A stretch of 64,000 nucleotides of DNA from Massospora cicadina (GCA_022478985.1 JAKSZP010014532.1:152753-216752); one strand, 5' to 3'. Counted from the first letter of the stretch, positions 34,060 through 45,936 are shown. Program-made: numbers and translations. The notes: generated from the letters alone by a model not told the origin.

Positions 34060-35330
34060 GGAAATTGGGGAGCACGTTTAATGCACCTTATAAGAATTTG
34101 TACTTAAAATTGAAACTACACAAATTCTGATAGGTACAAGCTTGCCTATGTGCCAATTTTTGCAGCTTGCAAAAATACTGAAGAGCTTGGTGATCTGTAC
34201 ACACCATTAACTCATGCTGAGCGCCTTGTAACAGATACCGCCAATGAGTCAGAGCCCATTCTACAGCTGCTAATTACTTATTGTAGATGGCCCAGTATTG
34301 CTCAGTAGAAGAGAATTTTTAGGAGAAGTACGTGACCAGATGTTCTAAACCCATTATACTCCTGGAACAGAACAGCCCCCAATGCAACAGATGAAGTGTT
34401 GAATGCAACAATATATGGTCTGGATGGGTCGGCATGTTTTAGAATGGGAGGCGATAAGAACACCTCTTTGATTGACTCAAACGCCTGCTGGAGCTTGGGT
34501 GTCCAATGAAAAGGAACATTCTTACCCATGAGGGGGTGAAGTGGAGCAGCTAGTTGGGAAAGGGCTGGGGAAAATTCCTTATGGAAATTAATGGTGCACA
34601 AGAAACTTCATAATTTTTTTGGGTTGTTGGAGTTGGCCATTCATGGAAGGCATCCAACAGGTTAAGGGAAATTGAATACCCATCTTTTAGAACAAGGTTT
34701 CCGAGAAAGGTAACTTCCTCCCTATAAAACTCGCATTTTGAAGGCTTGATGAACAGGTCTGCCTTATGCAAAGCAGCCACTTCCGCTTCCTAGTCTTTTG
34801 CGTGTTGTTTGGGGGAAGGGGAGTGAACCAAAATGCCATAAATATATGCAACTGCGCAAGTAAATTAGAGGTCGCCCAGCACACTATTGATCATTCTTTG
34901 AAATGTGACTGGCGCATTCTAACATGAAGGGCATAACACAGAATTAAAAAATACCTCAAATTGTTTGGTTCGTGGTAAGCCATTCTTGACCTTCCATTAC
35001 CCATATTTGGTTGAAGGAATTCATGAGATCAAGCTTGTAGAACACACGAGACTTAGCAATTGCTTGACTGATAGTTTGCCTCAGGGACAAAGGGTAGGGT
35101 TCATATACTGTAATTTTATTTAGAAGTCCATAATCCATTCAGGAAAGGAGTAACCTTCATCTTTCTTGGCAAAAACGATGAGAGAAGCAACTGATGATCT
35201 CTCTTTAAATAACCACCCTATCTTAAGCATATCATCTAACCAAGTGTTAAGAGCAGCCTCCTCCTCTGCAGTGTGTGGATACAAGGGAAAGTTAATATTC
35301 ACTAAATGCACCGTCGTTCAGAAACCTAAG
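34060..35330 (-). pseudogene. Reverse transcriptase and RNase H of B
   Basis: RT is spread over several frames: WLDDMLKIGWLFKERSSVAS (35311-35120), SRVFYKLDLMNSFNQI (35138-34956), ADLFIKPSKCEFYREEVTFLG (34780-34550). RNase H follows: FEFHKEFSPALSQLAAPLHPL and LMGKNVPFHWTPKLQQAFESI in the connection region (34601-34302), and ADPSRPYIVAFNTSS, where the RNase H Asp has become Asn. The YxDD box is in a damaged stretch near 34800-34850. It is clearly Ty3/gypsy and non-functional. Confidence 0.75.
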
Positions 35331-35665
35331 TTGAATTTAGTGTGAAAGAGAAGATGTTCCGCCTTGTTGGATTCAAATATGCTTATATAGTGCATTAATT
35401 CTTTGCAAAAATTAGTTGGAAGGCCCACAGGGGAATTGAGGGAAGTGATGGAGCTCCGTCCTTGAGTTTTCTTAAGGGTATTGAATAGAAAAAATTCCCC
35501 TTCCAGTTGTTTATTAACAAAAGAAAACATATTTGGCTCCAGGTGAATTCTAACTTGGTGTCAGTACTACTATCCAACACCCAATATTAAAGGAAACAGC
35601 AAGTTTGTCATTGCTGAGAACCAATCACAAAAGCTAAACTGATTTACTGAGAAAGGTACTGTCCT

Positions 35666-36170
35666 TCAGACTAGATATGAGGTATGGGAGGCTGAAGAAG
35701 CAACCATCACTGAAGGACCTAGAGCCAGGTCAAGCTTTAATTTTTGGGCTAGCTCAACACTCATAAAATTACCTGAGGCTCCAGTATCCACCAAAACCTC
35801 AAAGGAGACGTGGTGAGATAGGATACTAAACTTTATGGGAAATAAAAAGTAGACGAAATTCTCTTTTATTAGCAGCTGTATTTGAATATGTAGATATGGA
35901 AGAAATGGCACTAGGATTGGGGGAAACCAATAGGTTTATAACAGTAGTAAACACTTCATAAGTTAGAATGCCAGAACATGCTGTCTTGGGCACGATGGCT
36001 GCAGCAATTATGGGATGTGATTCAGACAATGATTTGGAGCTGGGATTTGACACCAAGGCCACCTCGGTGGCTCCTATCTTAAAGATTTCATTTTAGAAGG
36101 GTGGGCTTAGACAATTAGAGAGATACTAGGCTATTATGGCCATAGTAAAATCTCTTCACAGCCTGATTAG
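35666..36170 (-). pseudogene. Protease and zinc-knuckle remnant of B
   Basis: VLVDTGASGNFMSVELAQKL (35911-35666) is a good retroviral-type aspartic protease with DTGAS. Upstream (about 36140-36080) RFYYGHNSLVSL and LSKPTLLK looks like a CCHC knuckle whose cysteines became Tyr or other residues, consistent with C:G to T:A changes. Nothing of the capsid region remains between here and the LTR. Confidence 0.7.
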
Positions 36171-36235
36171 CTGAGAAAAAAGGACCATTGCTATGCCAAT
36201 ATTAACGAGAAAGGCGTAAATGGTTAGGAAAGATG

Positions 36236-36243
36236 GTTGGTCA
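36236..36243 (-). promoter_or_regulatory. Self-primer binding site of B
   Basis: On the minus strand TGACCAAC begins 4 nt after the 5' LTR end (36248). It is perfectly complementary to GTTGGTCA inside the LTR (36553-36546), which lies 32 nt after a TATTTAAT box (36585-36578), the expected transcript 5' end. This is the arrangement used by Tf1-type self-primed elements. No tRNA-type TGG site is present here. Confidence 0.6.
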
Positions 36244-36247
36244 TTTA

Positions 36248-37359
36248 TGTCAGGCAAACAGTAAGTTATTTTAAGACTGGCCTCAAATTTAAGTGCTGAA
36301 GCACCCAAACGGCAAACCCAAATGCCAGTGGTACTTCTGCTGGTATGATGGTTATGGAACCAGGAAGAAATTCGCCATTAAGTGCCCAAGAGCCATAATC
36401 TTATATAGTCACCTAGCAAAGTACCAGGTGAACACGGCTATAAACCCAGAGGGTTGTGGGAACAAAGGTGGAAAGTATGGTTTAGTTTTTAGCATAAAAC
36501 TGGAATTGGGTAAAGGGTTTCATTGGAAAGAAAAATAAAGAAAATTGACCAACAATTTTCTCAGTGCAACACAACTGATTAAATAGTGTTTGATTGTAGT
36601 GGGTCAAAGCAGGGATCAAACCCCCAAATTCAACCTAACCTTGAGAATTTTTGGGGAGGAGAGGATAATTCTAATTGGAACCAGCACCAAAGGATTCAGT
36701 GGCAGGCTGAGTCACTACCAGTTTATCCACAAATGCCTGGACCGAGGCTTGAATGTGTTTAAGTCAGTGTGATGGCATCTGGACTGATGGGCAGCAGGAA
36801 TGCCTTAGGGCTACCCCATGTAGGGGCGGTCCCAATTGGTTGGAAACGGATTCAAGATGGCCAACCTGCCTGTGCCCAGTCACTGGGACGTTAATTTAGC
36901 CAAACTATTTGTGTCAGGCACAAATCCCAGTTCTTGAACCAAAGGGTTTGAATTATTGGCAACAATCCCCAACAATTTTGAAGGGAATTTGGCAACGGCA
37001 ATCATATCAATTGATGGCTCAATGTTGTCCATAATTTTGGACAATAATTATCTTATTGTCTCTTTACAAATATTGGCTTTCCAATTGACAGGCTTGAATC
37101 CAAACATTTCAGACATTTCTTCTTAAATTCAATAATTTCAGAGCAGATTTCTTCAATTTGGCGGACAAGTTTGGCAGAGGTAAGCGCTGAAACTGGGGGA
37201 GGAATCTTCAGAGGGAGCGCTGTAACCAAGCGCTTGTCTACCACATGGGCGAGGTCATCCTGGGTGATGAGGGTACAGCTTCCCTCTTCAGACCCTTAAT
37301 GTTTGGGAATAGGAAAATCGCCCAATCCACGCAAAGGGGACGTTCCCCTGGAACTTACA
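36248..37359 (-). repeat. 5' LTR of element B
   Basis: Length 1112 bp; pairs with 31298-32407. It contains TATTTAAT (36585-36578, minus), GTTGGTCA (36553-36546) and the U3 ORF (SAKLVRQIEEI, LPGIVANNS-type text at 37240-36940). Confidence 0.85.
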
Positions 37360-37364
37360 AGCAC

Positions 37365-38399
37365 TATGCAGCTAGGCCCCTGTCAAACCCAAATTTTCTT
37401 TTCTGAGAACAGAGACGTGGTAATGGAAGATGTCTCAATTTTAAAAAATTTTGTCCTTTTAAGAGTGGTATCTATAAGGGCGTCTTCATGTGAAAGAATT
37501 GCTTCTAAATTATCTACTATACAATTTATATCTTTGGATCAGACCCCTGCTGACCCTCAAATTTCCTCAATTAGGAAGGTGAAATATTGAGGACTCCTCC
37601 ATTTTCAGAGGAGAAATGTTGTTGCCAGTGTGATATCTATAAAGTTCCCTTTAGATAAAACAATTGTGGCTTAATTTACTGGACCCCCTTCAGTTGATGT
37701 GTGTAAATTACAAAGAAGAGCACTAATTTCAAGGTTGGAGTTGGAAGGCATAGCCCGCCACACCTGAGAGCTCATTGCTGAGGTTTCCAAAGTTAATTGG
37801 AGAAATTACGTTTTGACTATGTCAACCTATGGTAGGTCCTGTACCAACCTAAATATTCATATAAATAGGGCACCACAGGGTGTCCCACCTGATGAAGTGC
37901 ATAAAAACATATAAAGTATATAAAGAAGACAAGTTAGGGTGAAGGAATTCCAAAAAGAGTAACAAGCCTTCTATCAACTTTCAAAAGAATGGCTAAGCCC
38001 TGAAGGCTATATTTTCAGTCATTCACTTTAGTGGAATGTCAAAAAAATAAAATTTAAACCTTAAAAGGGTGTACAAGAGTCATTAGTATCTTCATTCATA
38101 GAAGCTTACTAAGCAATAAAAGCTAGCTGCTGCTCAATACAACAACTTTTTACAGGTATGTCTGAATTAAGCGCAACAGGTCCTAGAATTGTCCAAAACC
38201 ACCAGGTACATGAATGAAGGGAAGGAGCCCTCCCACGGATGGAAAAAATCTCAATGCCAAGCTGTTCAACAAATAAAACAAATAAAAAAGTAGCGGTTAA
38301 GTGCCCATTGATTGTGGTAATCAGCAAAAGAATCCTGTTACTACTAAAAAAGAGTCATATTTAAAATCCTTATAAATTTAAATAGATATTGTTGTCTAA
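37365..38399 (-). pseudogene. Gag of element A, 5' part
   Basis: The region after the 5' LTR reads LLITTINGHLTATFLFVLF, VEQLGIEIFSIRG and APSLHSCTWWFWTIL (38327-38109). Element C's gag remnant has LEQLSAIMVAS and VPTLHAHTWWI at the same place, which supports coding. The reading frame links back into the LTR end (RVIDTLLT). It is interrupted by stops and cut by B at 37364. Confidence 0.6.
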
Positions 38400-39091
38400 T
38401 GTGAGGAGGGTGTCTATAACTCTCCTAATTTTTAGAAGGAAGGAAGGATCCAAAAATTATCACCATGGAAACAACTAAAAATATGAATAAAGCCCTCATA
38501 AGCGGGTTTAACAGTTTCATGGCTTATAGATTTAAAAATTAAGACCTCCTTAAGGAGGTAAACGGCTAGACTGGCAAAGGGTAATATCTGGTAGGTAAAT
38601 ATAGTCAAATAGCTTTATTTAAAAAAGGGAGAGATGATAAAATAGAGATTGGTTGGGAAAACACTACTATAAGGGTGGGGTAATAATCCTGAATCACCTT
38701 ATTGATTTTGATCAAATTTTGGCCAATAATAAGAGACTACCTTCAATGGAAGTCCCATAATTGAGTATGCATAAACAAAAGACTTTGACACAAGCTGAAT
38801 ATCACCTTTTACTAGCAATATTATATTTTGAGAACAAATAGTAGACTCGTTTAAAGATGAAATGTAACATCTATCCTCATACAAACTAAGTCTTTTGATC
38901 TTTAATGCCATTGATGTAACACCATGAATCTCATCATGCGATTTCTTGGGATTAACCTGGGGCTGCTTGTACTTAACCCAGAATTGATCCAAGGTATATA
39001 TGAGATCAGGAAGGGTAGCAACATGCTCCTTTGGCCTTCCTTACTTCCTCCTTGTCTCCATGATTCACACCAGAAATTATTTCATGAGACA
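38400..39091 (-). repeat. 5' LTR of element A
   Basis: Length 692 bp; pairs with 17917-18619. U3 encodes a 97-codon open frame (38992-38699) with VKYKQPQVNPKKSHDE and MALKIKRLSLYEDR, aligning to element C's U3 protein (ALKRTVYSINADG). R/U5 encodes ALFIFLVVSMVIIFGSFLP, a hydrophobic segment, followed by RVIDTLL at the LTR end. Confidence 0.8.
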
Positions 39092-40842
39092 TAGAAGATG
39101 TATCATTAGTTGAGCCATCTCAAATACTTTACTGGGGGTATTGATGAGCGCGCCTGTACTAGCAATAACTTGAGTGAAAGATATTCTTTGTTTTAAGTCA
39201 GTATAGCTGCGCATAAATTTTCTAGTTGATTTTCACCTTTAATGACCCGTGAGGCTGCCGCCAATATACTTAGACATGTTGGCAGGCAATGTTAATCATA
39301 TTCTAGACAAACTGTTTTTTAACTATTTTCAAGTTACACAGGCTGTATGCCTAGAAAGGGTACTCATCTCCAGATGAGAGAGAGTGTTTTGTAAGTGGTC
39401 AGCAACTGTTAAAGTTGCGTAATGCCAGTGGGTGGCAGTTCATTTTTTGTGGCTGCTATCTGTTGCTTTAGAAGACCCCATGTTTACAAGGGGCTTTTTG
39501 AAAATGGCAAAAAATATGGGTCAATGATTTTAATTAGTAAATCCTTCTTGTTAACTCCTCATAGGGATATTGTATGATGCTCACCTTATTCCAGAAAAGT
39601 TGTTTCTGTGGTTGTTCAAAATGAGTTTAGGGTTAAAGTTATAAATGATGATTTGAATACTGAAATTAGGTGGTTTTAAACCTCTAAGCTCTATATCTTT
39701 TAAAAGGAATACCTAAAGAAAGTAGTGTATGTGGGACATTGATACTATTGCTCCCTGACGTAATGTGGGCGTTTCATATAAGACATGCCAGAATAGTTGG
39801 CTAGGAGGGGGTTGTATAAGCCTTTTTATTTAAACGCAAAACTTCCATATGGCCTGGGTACTAACATGTCATTGGACAACAATCAATGCATATTTTGACT
39901 GACAGTAGTAGTCACATAAAACAAACACATTTCCTGATAGTTCAAGTTATGTGACTCTTGCAAGGATTTAATACAGTCATTAAATAGGTAGGTGCAAACA
40001 CGTTAATCATGTATACTCATCCCTGTCCCATGAGAAATAGATGGTGAGCACGCATCCATTTTAGAATTTTTGGAATTATTTGCAAGAAGCAATTTGATAG
40101 GTCGTGTTGGGATTCCTTTTTTGTAGCTCAATGGTGCAGTGCCAAAGAAGCCAATAAAGATACTTGAAGCAGTTTGATACTAATGACAATTATTTTAAAT
40201 ATTTTTGACGGTGCCAAGTCACGCTTGAGTCCTAGCAACTAGAGTATCCTTCCTATGGTAAGTATAGCAAAAGGGACTTATTGAGGTCAAATACCAAAAA
40301 GATGTATTAAATTAATGACGTAACTTTATATTTCAGTATAAATAAAAGGATTTATACGGTACATCTAACAATAAAAACCAATAAAGGAAAGAAATCAGTA
40401 AAATTAATAGAGGGGGAAATCCAGATGTGGGGCTTTTGATCAAGCAATACATCTGGATTGTACAATGCCTTTGTAGCATATTTTTGATAGGGCGAAAAGT
40501 GTTTTAATGTACCTAGTTACAAGAGGCTGGTATCATTTAAATTAGTAGCTGAGAAGCTTCCCTATTCTTACCCTTATGAAGGTACATCTTAAATTACTGC
40601 CTCCTGTGCCACCTAGTGTAATAGTCACCTGACATTTTTTGTGTTCATTATGATTATGCAGGATTTCATCTCAGGGTATTTTAGGGTAAAATTTGTCCAA
40701 AGTAATTCTCCTAATATAAAATTGAGCCTCACCAACTATTGGTCTTTCCATATTATTAATCAATGTGACTTTTTAAACCACCTTCTTGGGTCTAGGAGTT
40801 GGCTCTTATGGAAATTGATTGCTTGATGTTTTTCCATCAGGT
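39092..40842 (-). pseudogene. 5' part of the interrupted LINE plus an unresolved retroelement end
   Basis: Minus-strand coding traces include SFTQVIASTGALINTPSKVF (39092-39190), which joins the LINE RT at 17916, and LLIKIIDPYFLPFSKSPL (about 39480-39540). These should be the region between LINE endonuclease and RT; I could not identify endonuclease motifs securely. Nearer 40842, PTPRPKKVV and VTLINNMERPIVGEAQFYI read on across element C into 46782 and may be the C-terminus of element G. A perfect 10-bp inverted repeat, ATCCAGATGT / ACATCTGGAT, lies at about 40419-40458. The boundary between the two elements is not resolved. Confidence 0.4.
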
Positions 40843-40847
40843 CTGAC

Positions 40848-41692
40848 TGTAAGGAGAGTGTCTATAGCTCTCCTGTTCCCAGCGTGGTAGTGCACGGTGC
40901 ACAAGGCCAATGTCAGGGAGCTAGCCGTTAGAATGAAAGTTATTAGAGCCCAGCAGAGGGTGCTGAAGCAATAACAACTTAGGCAGAGGAGTGCGATTTT
41001 TATAGTAAATAACCCACCAAAAGTGACGCGATGCACAAAGAGGAAGGGGTAAGCGACCCATGTTGCAGGGAACCTGGGCGCACCAATGGTGCACTAGGGG
41101 ATAGCTTAATTGTATTGAAAATGGCAAATTTAATGGAGCGCGAGACCTCCTTGAAGAGGTTCACGCATAGGACTGTTCAAAATATCATATATAAAACATA
41201 AAGTGGGAAAATGTTTATTAGGAAGTCGACCAACAAGGAATGTTGGTCACAGAAAACAAAATTAAACTTCATTGGGAAATTTATAGTCTGCTGAATTGGT
41301 CCCAAGCACTGAATCACCAATAGGCAAACACTACCATCCAAATTGGTAGAAACATTAAAACTGACTTCACTTGAGTAATCGATTGAAGTTGGATCTGACC
41401 CAAATGCATGATTTTGTAAATAAAATGGGTTTCAAAACCATGTTCCTCAACTAACTGAATCAAACATCTGCGTTAATTGAGTAAACTGTCTGTTTTAACG
41501 CCTGGGCTGATGTAAGGGGCTGGGAGTTAGGCACCTCACTAGTACCAACATGGGCATACTTGGCTTGTACTCAGCGTTGGTATATTGTGTTCCTGAGGTC
41601 AGGAAGGTCCTGAAGCTTCACCTTCTTGGCCTCCTGTCGCCCAGCCTTATCCTTGGGGTTGGTACCCACTATCATGTCATTTAACCATGACA
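40848..41692 (-). repeat. 3' LTR of element C
   Basis: Length 845 bp. On the minus strand TTTAATT (41266-41260) lies 32 nt before GTTGGTCGAC (41234-41225), then AATAAAC. Just upstream of the start GTGACCAAC, ATTCC and GTTGGTCGAC can form a hairpin. U3 is coding (MSWLNDMIVGT, KKVKLQDLPDLRN). Confidence 0.85.
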
Positions 41693-41837
41693 TTACCTTC
41701 TCCTCCCAATGGGGCTCAACCCTCTCTCCAGGGGCTTGCGCTAGGGAAAAGTTCTTGTGGGCTGGGGCCAACTTCATTGTGGAAATAATCAGTTTGAGTT
41801 GAGATCCCGCAGCGTTGGGGAAACGCTTATGGAAAGC

Positions 41838-43110
41838 TTAAATCAGATCTTGGGCATGCACACAGTCACGTTCTAAGACCCAACTGTTCTCTGCAGCGTC
41901 AAAACCCTTCCAAGATACCAGGTACTCGAGTATTCTCTTAACACGGTGGGAGGCTACTATCTCTTCTACTTCCCACTCTGGCGCCCCATCCACGAGATAG
42001 GCCCCAGGAGTTTCTGGGCCCTCAAACAATGTCAATTTGCTCTCATGAAAGATAGAGAAGATCCAAAATAAAGTTAGAAGATCTAACTGGCATGTGGCAT
42101 GACCCACCTTTCTAACAACTGCGGTAAGGGCCAATCCTCTTCAGTCCCATCTTCTTGCATGGCTGCTTGATAGGGATGTTATGAGTATCAAGCATCATGA
42201 GATCCTTTTCCTTTTACATGGGACCAGCTCGGTGCTTACCATCAGCGTTTTTCTTATAGACTTGCATTGCCGCCTCAAAACTTGGGAAACCCCCTTTGGA
42301 CCTTCTTGATAGTTTTGGCAAAGTCCACCACCGCTTTAACCTTTGACCCACAGCTGGGCTCCATGTTAAAGGGGGGATAAAGCCATGGTTGGCGAAAAAA
42401 GGGGAACATAAAATCAAATAATAAAAACTGTTGTTGTAGCTAAATTGAGATTAGGGAGGTTAGAAACCCAATCTGAATGATCCGCGGCGGTGTAACACCG
42501 CAGGAACTGTTCCAGGCACTGGTTCACTCGTTCAGTCTTCCCAACTGATTGGGGATGATATGCAGTTTAATGGCAGGGGCGAATATAAAAAGTCTTACAC
42601 AACTCTTCCCAAAAAACGGAGGTAAACTGGGGTCCCCAGTCACTGATAATTTCTTGAGGGAACCCCATGAAGCGTAAACACATGAGTGACGAAGAGCCTA
42701 GCCATCTCAGCCGCGGTTATCGTTGTTCTGCAAGGAATAAAGTGGGAGAACTTCATAAAACGGTCTACCATCATTATGGAATCATAACCATCAGAGGCAG
42801 GTAATTGCACAATGAAATCAACTGAGATGGAAATCCAGGGCCCACAGCCTTTTGGACTGGTACCAACAACCCCGCTGAAGGTTGACGATTGGGTTTCATC
42901 TGATTGAAGACCAAGCACTCCTTACAATACCGCCCCATCTGAGCAGGCAAGCCCTTTCAATTGTAGGTGCGACGTATAAACTCCAAGGTCTTTGCTTTCC
43001 CAGGATGACCAATGGTGATTCCATAATGATGGTCCCGGATGATTTCCAGGCGCAGTGGTCCAATAGGTACCCAAAGGCGCCCCTGAAACCACACCAACTT
43101 ATCCTTTAAA
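41838..43110 (-). pseudogene. Integrase and chromodomain of element C
   Basis: The integrase core (42918-42640) reads ISISVDFIVQLPASDGYDSI with the first catalytic Asp, then RFMKFSHFIPCRTTITAAE and FTLHGVPS before the second Asp region. The C-terminus at 42417-42214 contains NHGFIPPLTW and KNADGKHRAGP (GPY-like). The chromodomain (42134-41838) is well kept: WEVEEIVASHRVKRILEYL, VSWKGFDAAENSW. The WKG and E-N-S-W pattern is diagnostic of chromoviruses. The domain would bind methylated histone tails to guide integration. Frame breaks occur near 42430 and 42920. Confidence 0.8.
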
Positions 43111-43359
43111 TTAAAAACCCCTGGATAGGTTCTCTTGATTTAAAGCGCTCTTAGCAAGTACCATAGTATATTTGGCTGACAGCGGCTGAGAAAGGACTAC
43201 CTTCATGAACATACTATATTCCTCTGCATTTCCAGAGGTGCAAGCGCTGGCCTGCAAGCTGGGGGAGAGGGAAGTTAAGACAGAATTTTATTTGGAGAAA
43301 TCTTTACCTGTGTGTTGTGGACTTCTACCTCCTTTGGATCAGGAGCTAAAGCAGGGTTG

Positions 43360-44580
43360 CATCTTAAAGCATCCGCCAAACCATTATCCTTGCCCTTGGT
43401 GAGTCTGTAAGAAAAGGAAAATTGGGCAAGGGTCTCATGCCAACGGGTCTGCAAGTGGGGTTAGAACATGAGGAGCGCGGTAGTACAGCAAGGCATGGTG
43501 GTCTGTATGTACCCAGAAAGGTTGGGATGAGCCATGCAAGTGGTGACGCCAATAAGTCAGCGCCTCCACCATTGCTAGTAACTCCTTGTCGTAAATGGCA
43601 TAATTCAACTCAGGCAGAGACATTTTCCTAGAAAAATATCACACTGGATGCACTATCCCATCTTCGCCTACTTGTAACAAGGCAGCTGCTATGGCGAAGT
43701 TGGAGGCATCAGTTGACACAACGAACTCTTTGGAAGTCAAAATGGTGAAGGATGGACGTGGAAAACATGGTGTACTTCACAGCTTGGAAAGCCTCCTCTA
43801 AAGCGGGGGACCACTGAAGCACTTTTGAACCAATAGCCCTATACAAGGGCGTTGACACCTCAGAAAGATTTGGCGTGAACTTCTTGAGGAACGTAAACGT
43901 CCCCAAAAATCTCCTCAATTCTTTTACTGAAGTGGGGGTAGGCCACTCATAAATCGCCTTTTCCTTGTCTGGAGTTATCATGTGTCCTTAGTCAAACACG
44001 ACGTTGCACAGAAAAGTGACCTGGGACCTGAAGAATTCACACTTGCTAATCTTCAGTGTAAGGCTGAATGCCTTTAACCGCTTCACCACTTGCCAAAGCT
44101 TTACTACATGGAACTCCTGATCAGGGGAAAATACCAGGATATCATCCATGTAGGCAACCGCGCATACCCCTAATAAGTCCCCCAACGCTGCATCAATGCG
44201 GCGTTGAAAGATAGCAGGGGCATTCTTAAGCCCAAAGGGCATGAACCAAAACTGGAAAATCCCTTTTCTGGTACATAAGGCGGTTAACCACTCTTGTCCC
44301 TTTTTAATCCGAATATGAATGAACGCATTGAGGCAATCAAGCTTGGAAAAGACCTTAGACTTCTCCACATAGCGTGAAATCTGAGAGTCCAAAGGGATGG
44401 GATGTAGATCTGGTACAGTGACGTTGTTGAGATTCCTATAGTCCACACACGGGCGCAGAGTACCATCAGCCTTCTCAACAAAGAGAAGGAAGAGCATAAA
44501 TGGGAGGTCCGCTGAAAAATCGCGCCTTTGACTAACTGCACCTTCACCCACACCTCTAATGCCTCTTCCTACCAGAAAGT
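43360..44580 (-). pseudogene. Reverse transcriptase and RNase H of element C
   Basis: The RT (44551-43988) is nearly intact: DGTLRPCVDYRNLN, VFSKLDCLNAFIHI, FMPFGLKNAPAIFQR, and the catalytic AYMDDILVFS. The thumb/connection (43981-43709) has WPTPTSVKELRRFLGTFTFL. RNase H (43623-43435) has LNYAIYDKELLAMVEAL, covering the catalytic Glu, and TDHHALLYY. It is the clearest Ty3/gypsy RT in the window; a stop separates RT from connection near 43985. Confidence 0.85.
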
Positions 44581-44989
44581 CAATCGGTAAATGAGAGAAA
44601 AAATACGCACCAAATCCACAGTGAGCTTGAACTCACAATCAAATTCTGAGTGATCAGTTAGTGCGTTTGCAGAAGCGACATCAAAAGAAGACTTAAAACC
44701 CTTCAAACAAGAAGGTAGGGAAACCTCCACGGTGGGCTTCAGCATAGAAGCAAGGCTAAGAGTGTTAAGATGTGGCCAGTGGGGCAATTCGCCCTGGGCG
44801 TTATCCTCCAACAAAGGAATAAGTAATGTGCGACCATTATTTTATGTGAAGGATAGGGTATTCTCTTTCAAGTTGGTTTTAACGTCAAACTTCCGCCACC
44901 ACTCCACACCAAAAATGATAGGGTACAAGAGGTTTTTTAAAGCTTAGAGGTGATCAGACAGGTGGTACTTGCCAACCTGATAGTTCACT

Positions 44990-45210
44990 GTCTCAATGAT
45001 CTTCAGAGTGGGAATATCTTGGGACGCCCATCCTCTAACCGTACTACCTGGCAAGTAGCTCAGCCCAAGATAGTCGGTCAGCCTCTGGTCCATAAAGTTT
45101 TCAGTGGCACCAGTATCCACCAGAATAGTGGTGCTGAGTTTACCTACAGGGGAAGAAAGGATAGCAGTCAGTAGAAAATACCCAGAATGGTCTTTGTTTA
45201 AAGCTCAAAA
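44990..45210 (-). pseudogene. Protease of element C
   Basis: Minus-strand text ILVDTGATENFMDQRLTDYL, then YLPGSTVRGWASQDIP, is an aspartic protease with the DTGA triad. It parallels DTGAFENFINQ in element A. In LTR elements it cleaves the Gag-Pol precursor. The flanking frame is broken. Confidence 0.75.
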
Positions 45211-45349
45211 CGCCAGTAAAACACGACTAAACTCTTCATCTGGCATTAAAATGTCACCCTGGTATAATTTTAAATCGAAGAATGGAGAGGGATACTTGGC
45301 CACTCTTACTACTGAGGCCACATATCCCACCATATCTTCAGCAGGGGCA

Positions 45350-45936
45350 TAAAATTTTCATATTGTAAACACAGTTCCATTTCAACTTCATGAGTGCTGC
45401 GAATCATGGAAGAGTTCAATCGGGGATTTTCTGGGGTGATTTGATACACAGGAGTAGGTTTCATATCTGAGCCATGTGAGAGCAAATATGGTTAATGGTA
45501 TACATAGTGGTTTCATTATAAAACGCCTTTTTAGGTGTAAACGACCCTATTCCCATAACAGCAATGGAATGTCTGACGTTATCCAAGGCCAATACCCCCA
45601 GGGCTATTGCGCTGATTCCTCCAGAAATTTCTGAACGCGCTGTCAAATTAAAACCAATTTATTAAAATTGAAATTAATAATCTTGGTGGAAAGTTGGGGA
45701 ATCACTACTTTCAAACCTTGAAGTGTTCATATCCACCAGGTATGAGCATGAAGTGTGGGTACTTTCCAGTTGGAGGCAACCATAATAGCGCTGAGTTGCT
45801 CCAACATTTGGGAAAAAGAAGAAACAGCAGTGCGGCTGACCACAGCCAAAGCCCACAGCCGGCGCCTACCATTTACATTTCAGACAAGTCCCACTTGAAA
45901 AAAATTGTGTATAAATTTAGGAGGTTGGTCAACTAA
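45350..45936 (-). pseudogene. Gag remnant of element C
   Basis: Just inside the 5' LTR the frame reads QMLEQLSAIMVAS and VPTLHAHTWWI, matching element A gag. The segment 45646-45461 (ALGVLALDNVRHSIAVMGIG) follows. The distance to protease is too short for a full capsid and knuckle, so gag is internally deleted. Confidence 0.6.

Larger units (their letters stand above)
31298..37359 (-). mobile_element. Chromovirus element B (Ty3/gypsy) with perfect TSD
   Basis: The 6062-bp element has LTRs at 31298-32407 and 36248-37359, both TG...CA, and the 5-bp TSD AGCAC at 31293-31297 and 37360-37364. Order on the minus strand: 5' LTR, gag remnant with zinc knuckle, protease, RT, RNase H, integrase, chromodomain, 3' LTR. 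A purine tract AAAAGGAAAGGG lies just before the 3' LTR. Only about 190 bp separate the 5' LTR from the protease region, so most of gag is deleted. It is the youngest chromovirus layer in A but has no open pol frame. Confidence 0.85.
17917..39091 (-). mobile_element. Chromovirus element A (Ty3/gypsy), backbone of a 21-kb nest
   Basis: Element A is a complete but heavily interrupted minus-strand LTR element: 5' LTR 38400-39091, gag 37365-38399, gag/protease/RT 29098-31292, RNase H and integrase 19923-21286, chromodomain 18620-19021, 3' LTR 17917-18619. Removing the solo LTR (19027-19922), D (21287-29097) and B (31298-37364) leaves about 6.4 kb, a normal size. Homology to intact element C runs straight across each junction. 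The terminal TSD is not recognisable (AATAT versus TAGAA), which fits its being the oldest layer inside the LINE. Confidence 0.8.

Noticed and set aside
41266..41330. TATAAAT at about 41290 as the C promoter
   Set aside because: It is absent from the 5' LTR of C and from the C2 LTRs; the TTTAAT box 32 nt before GTTGGTC is shared by all.
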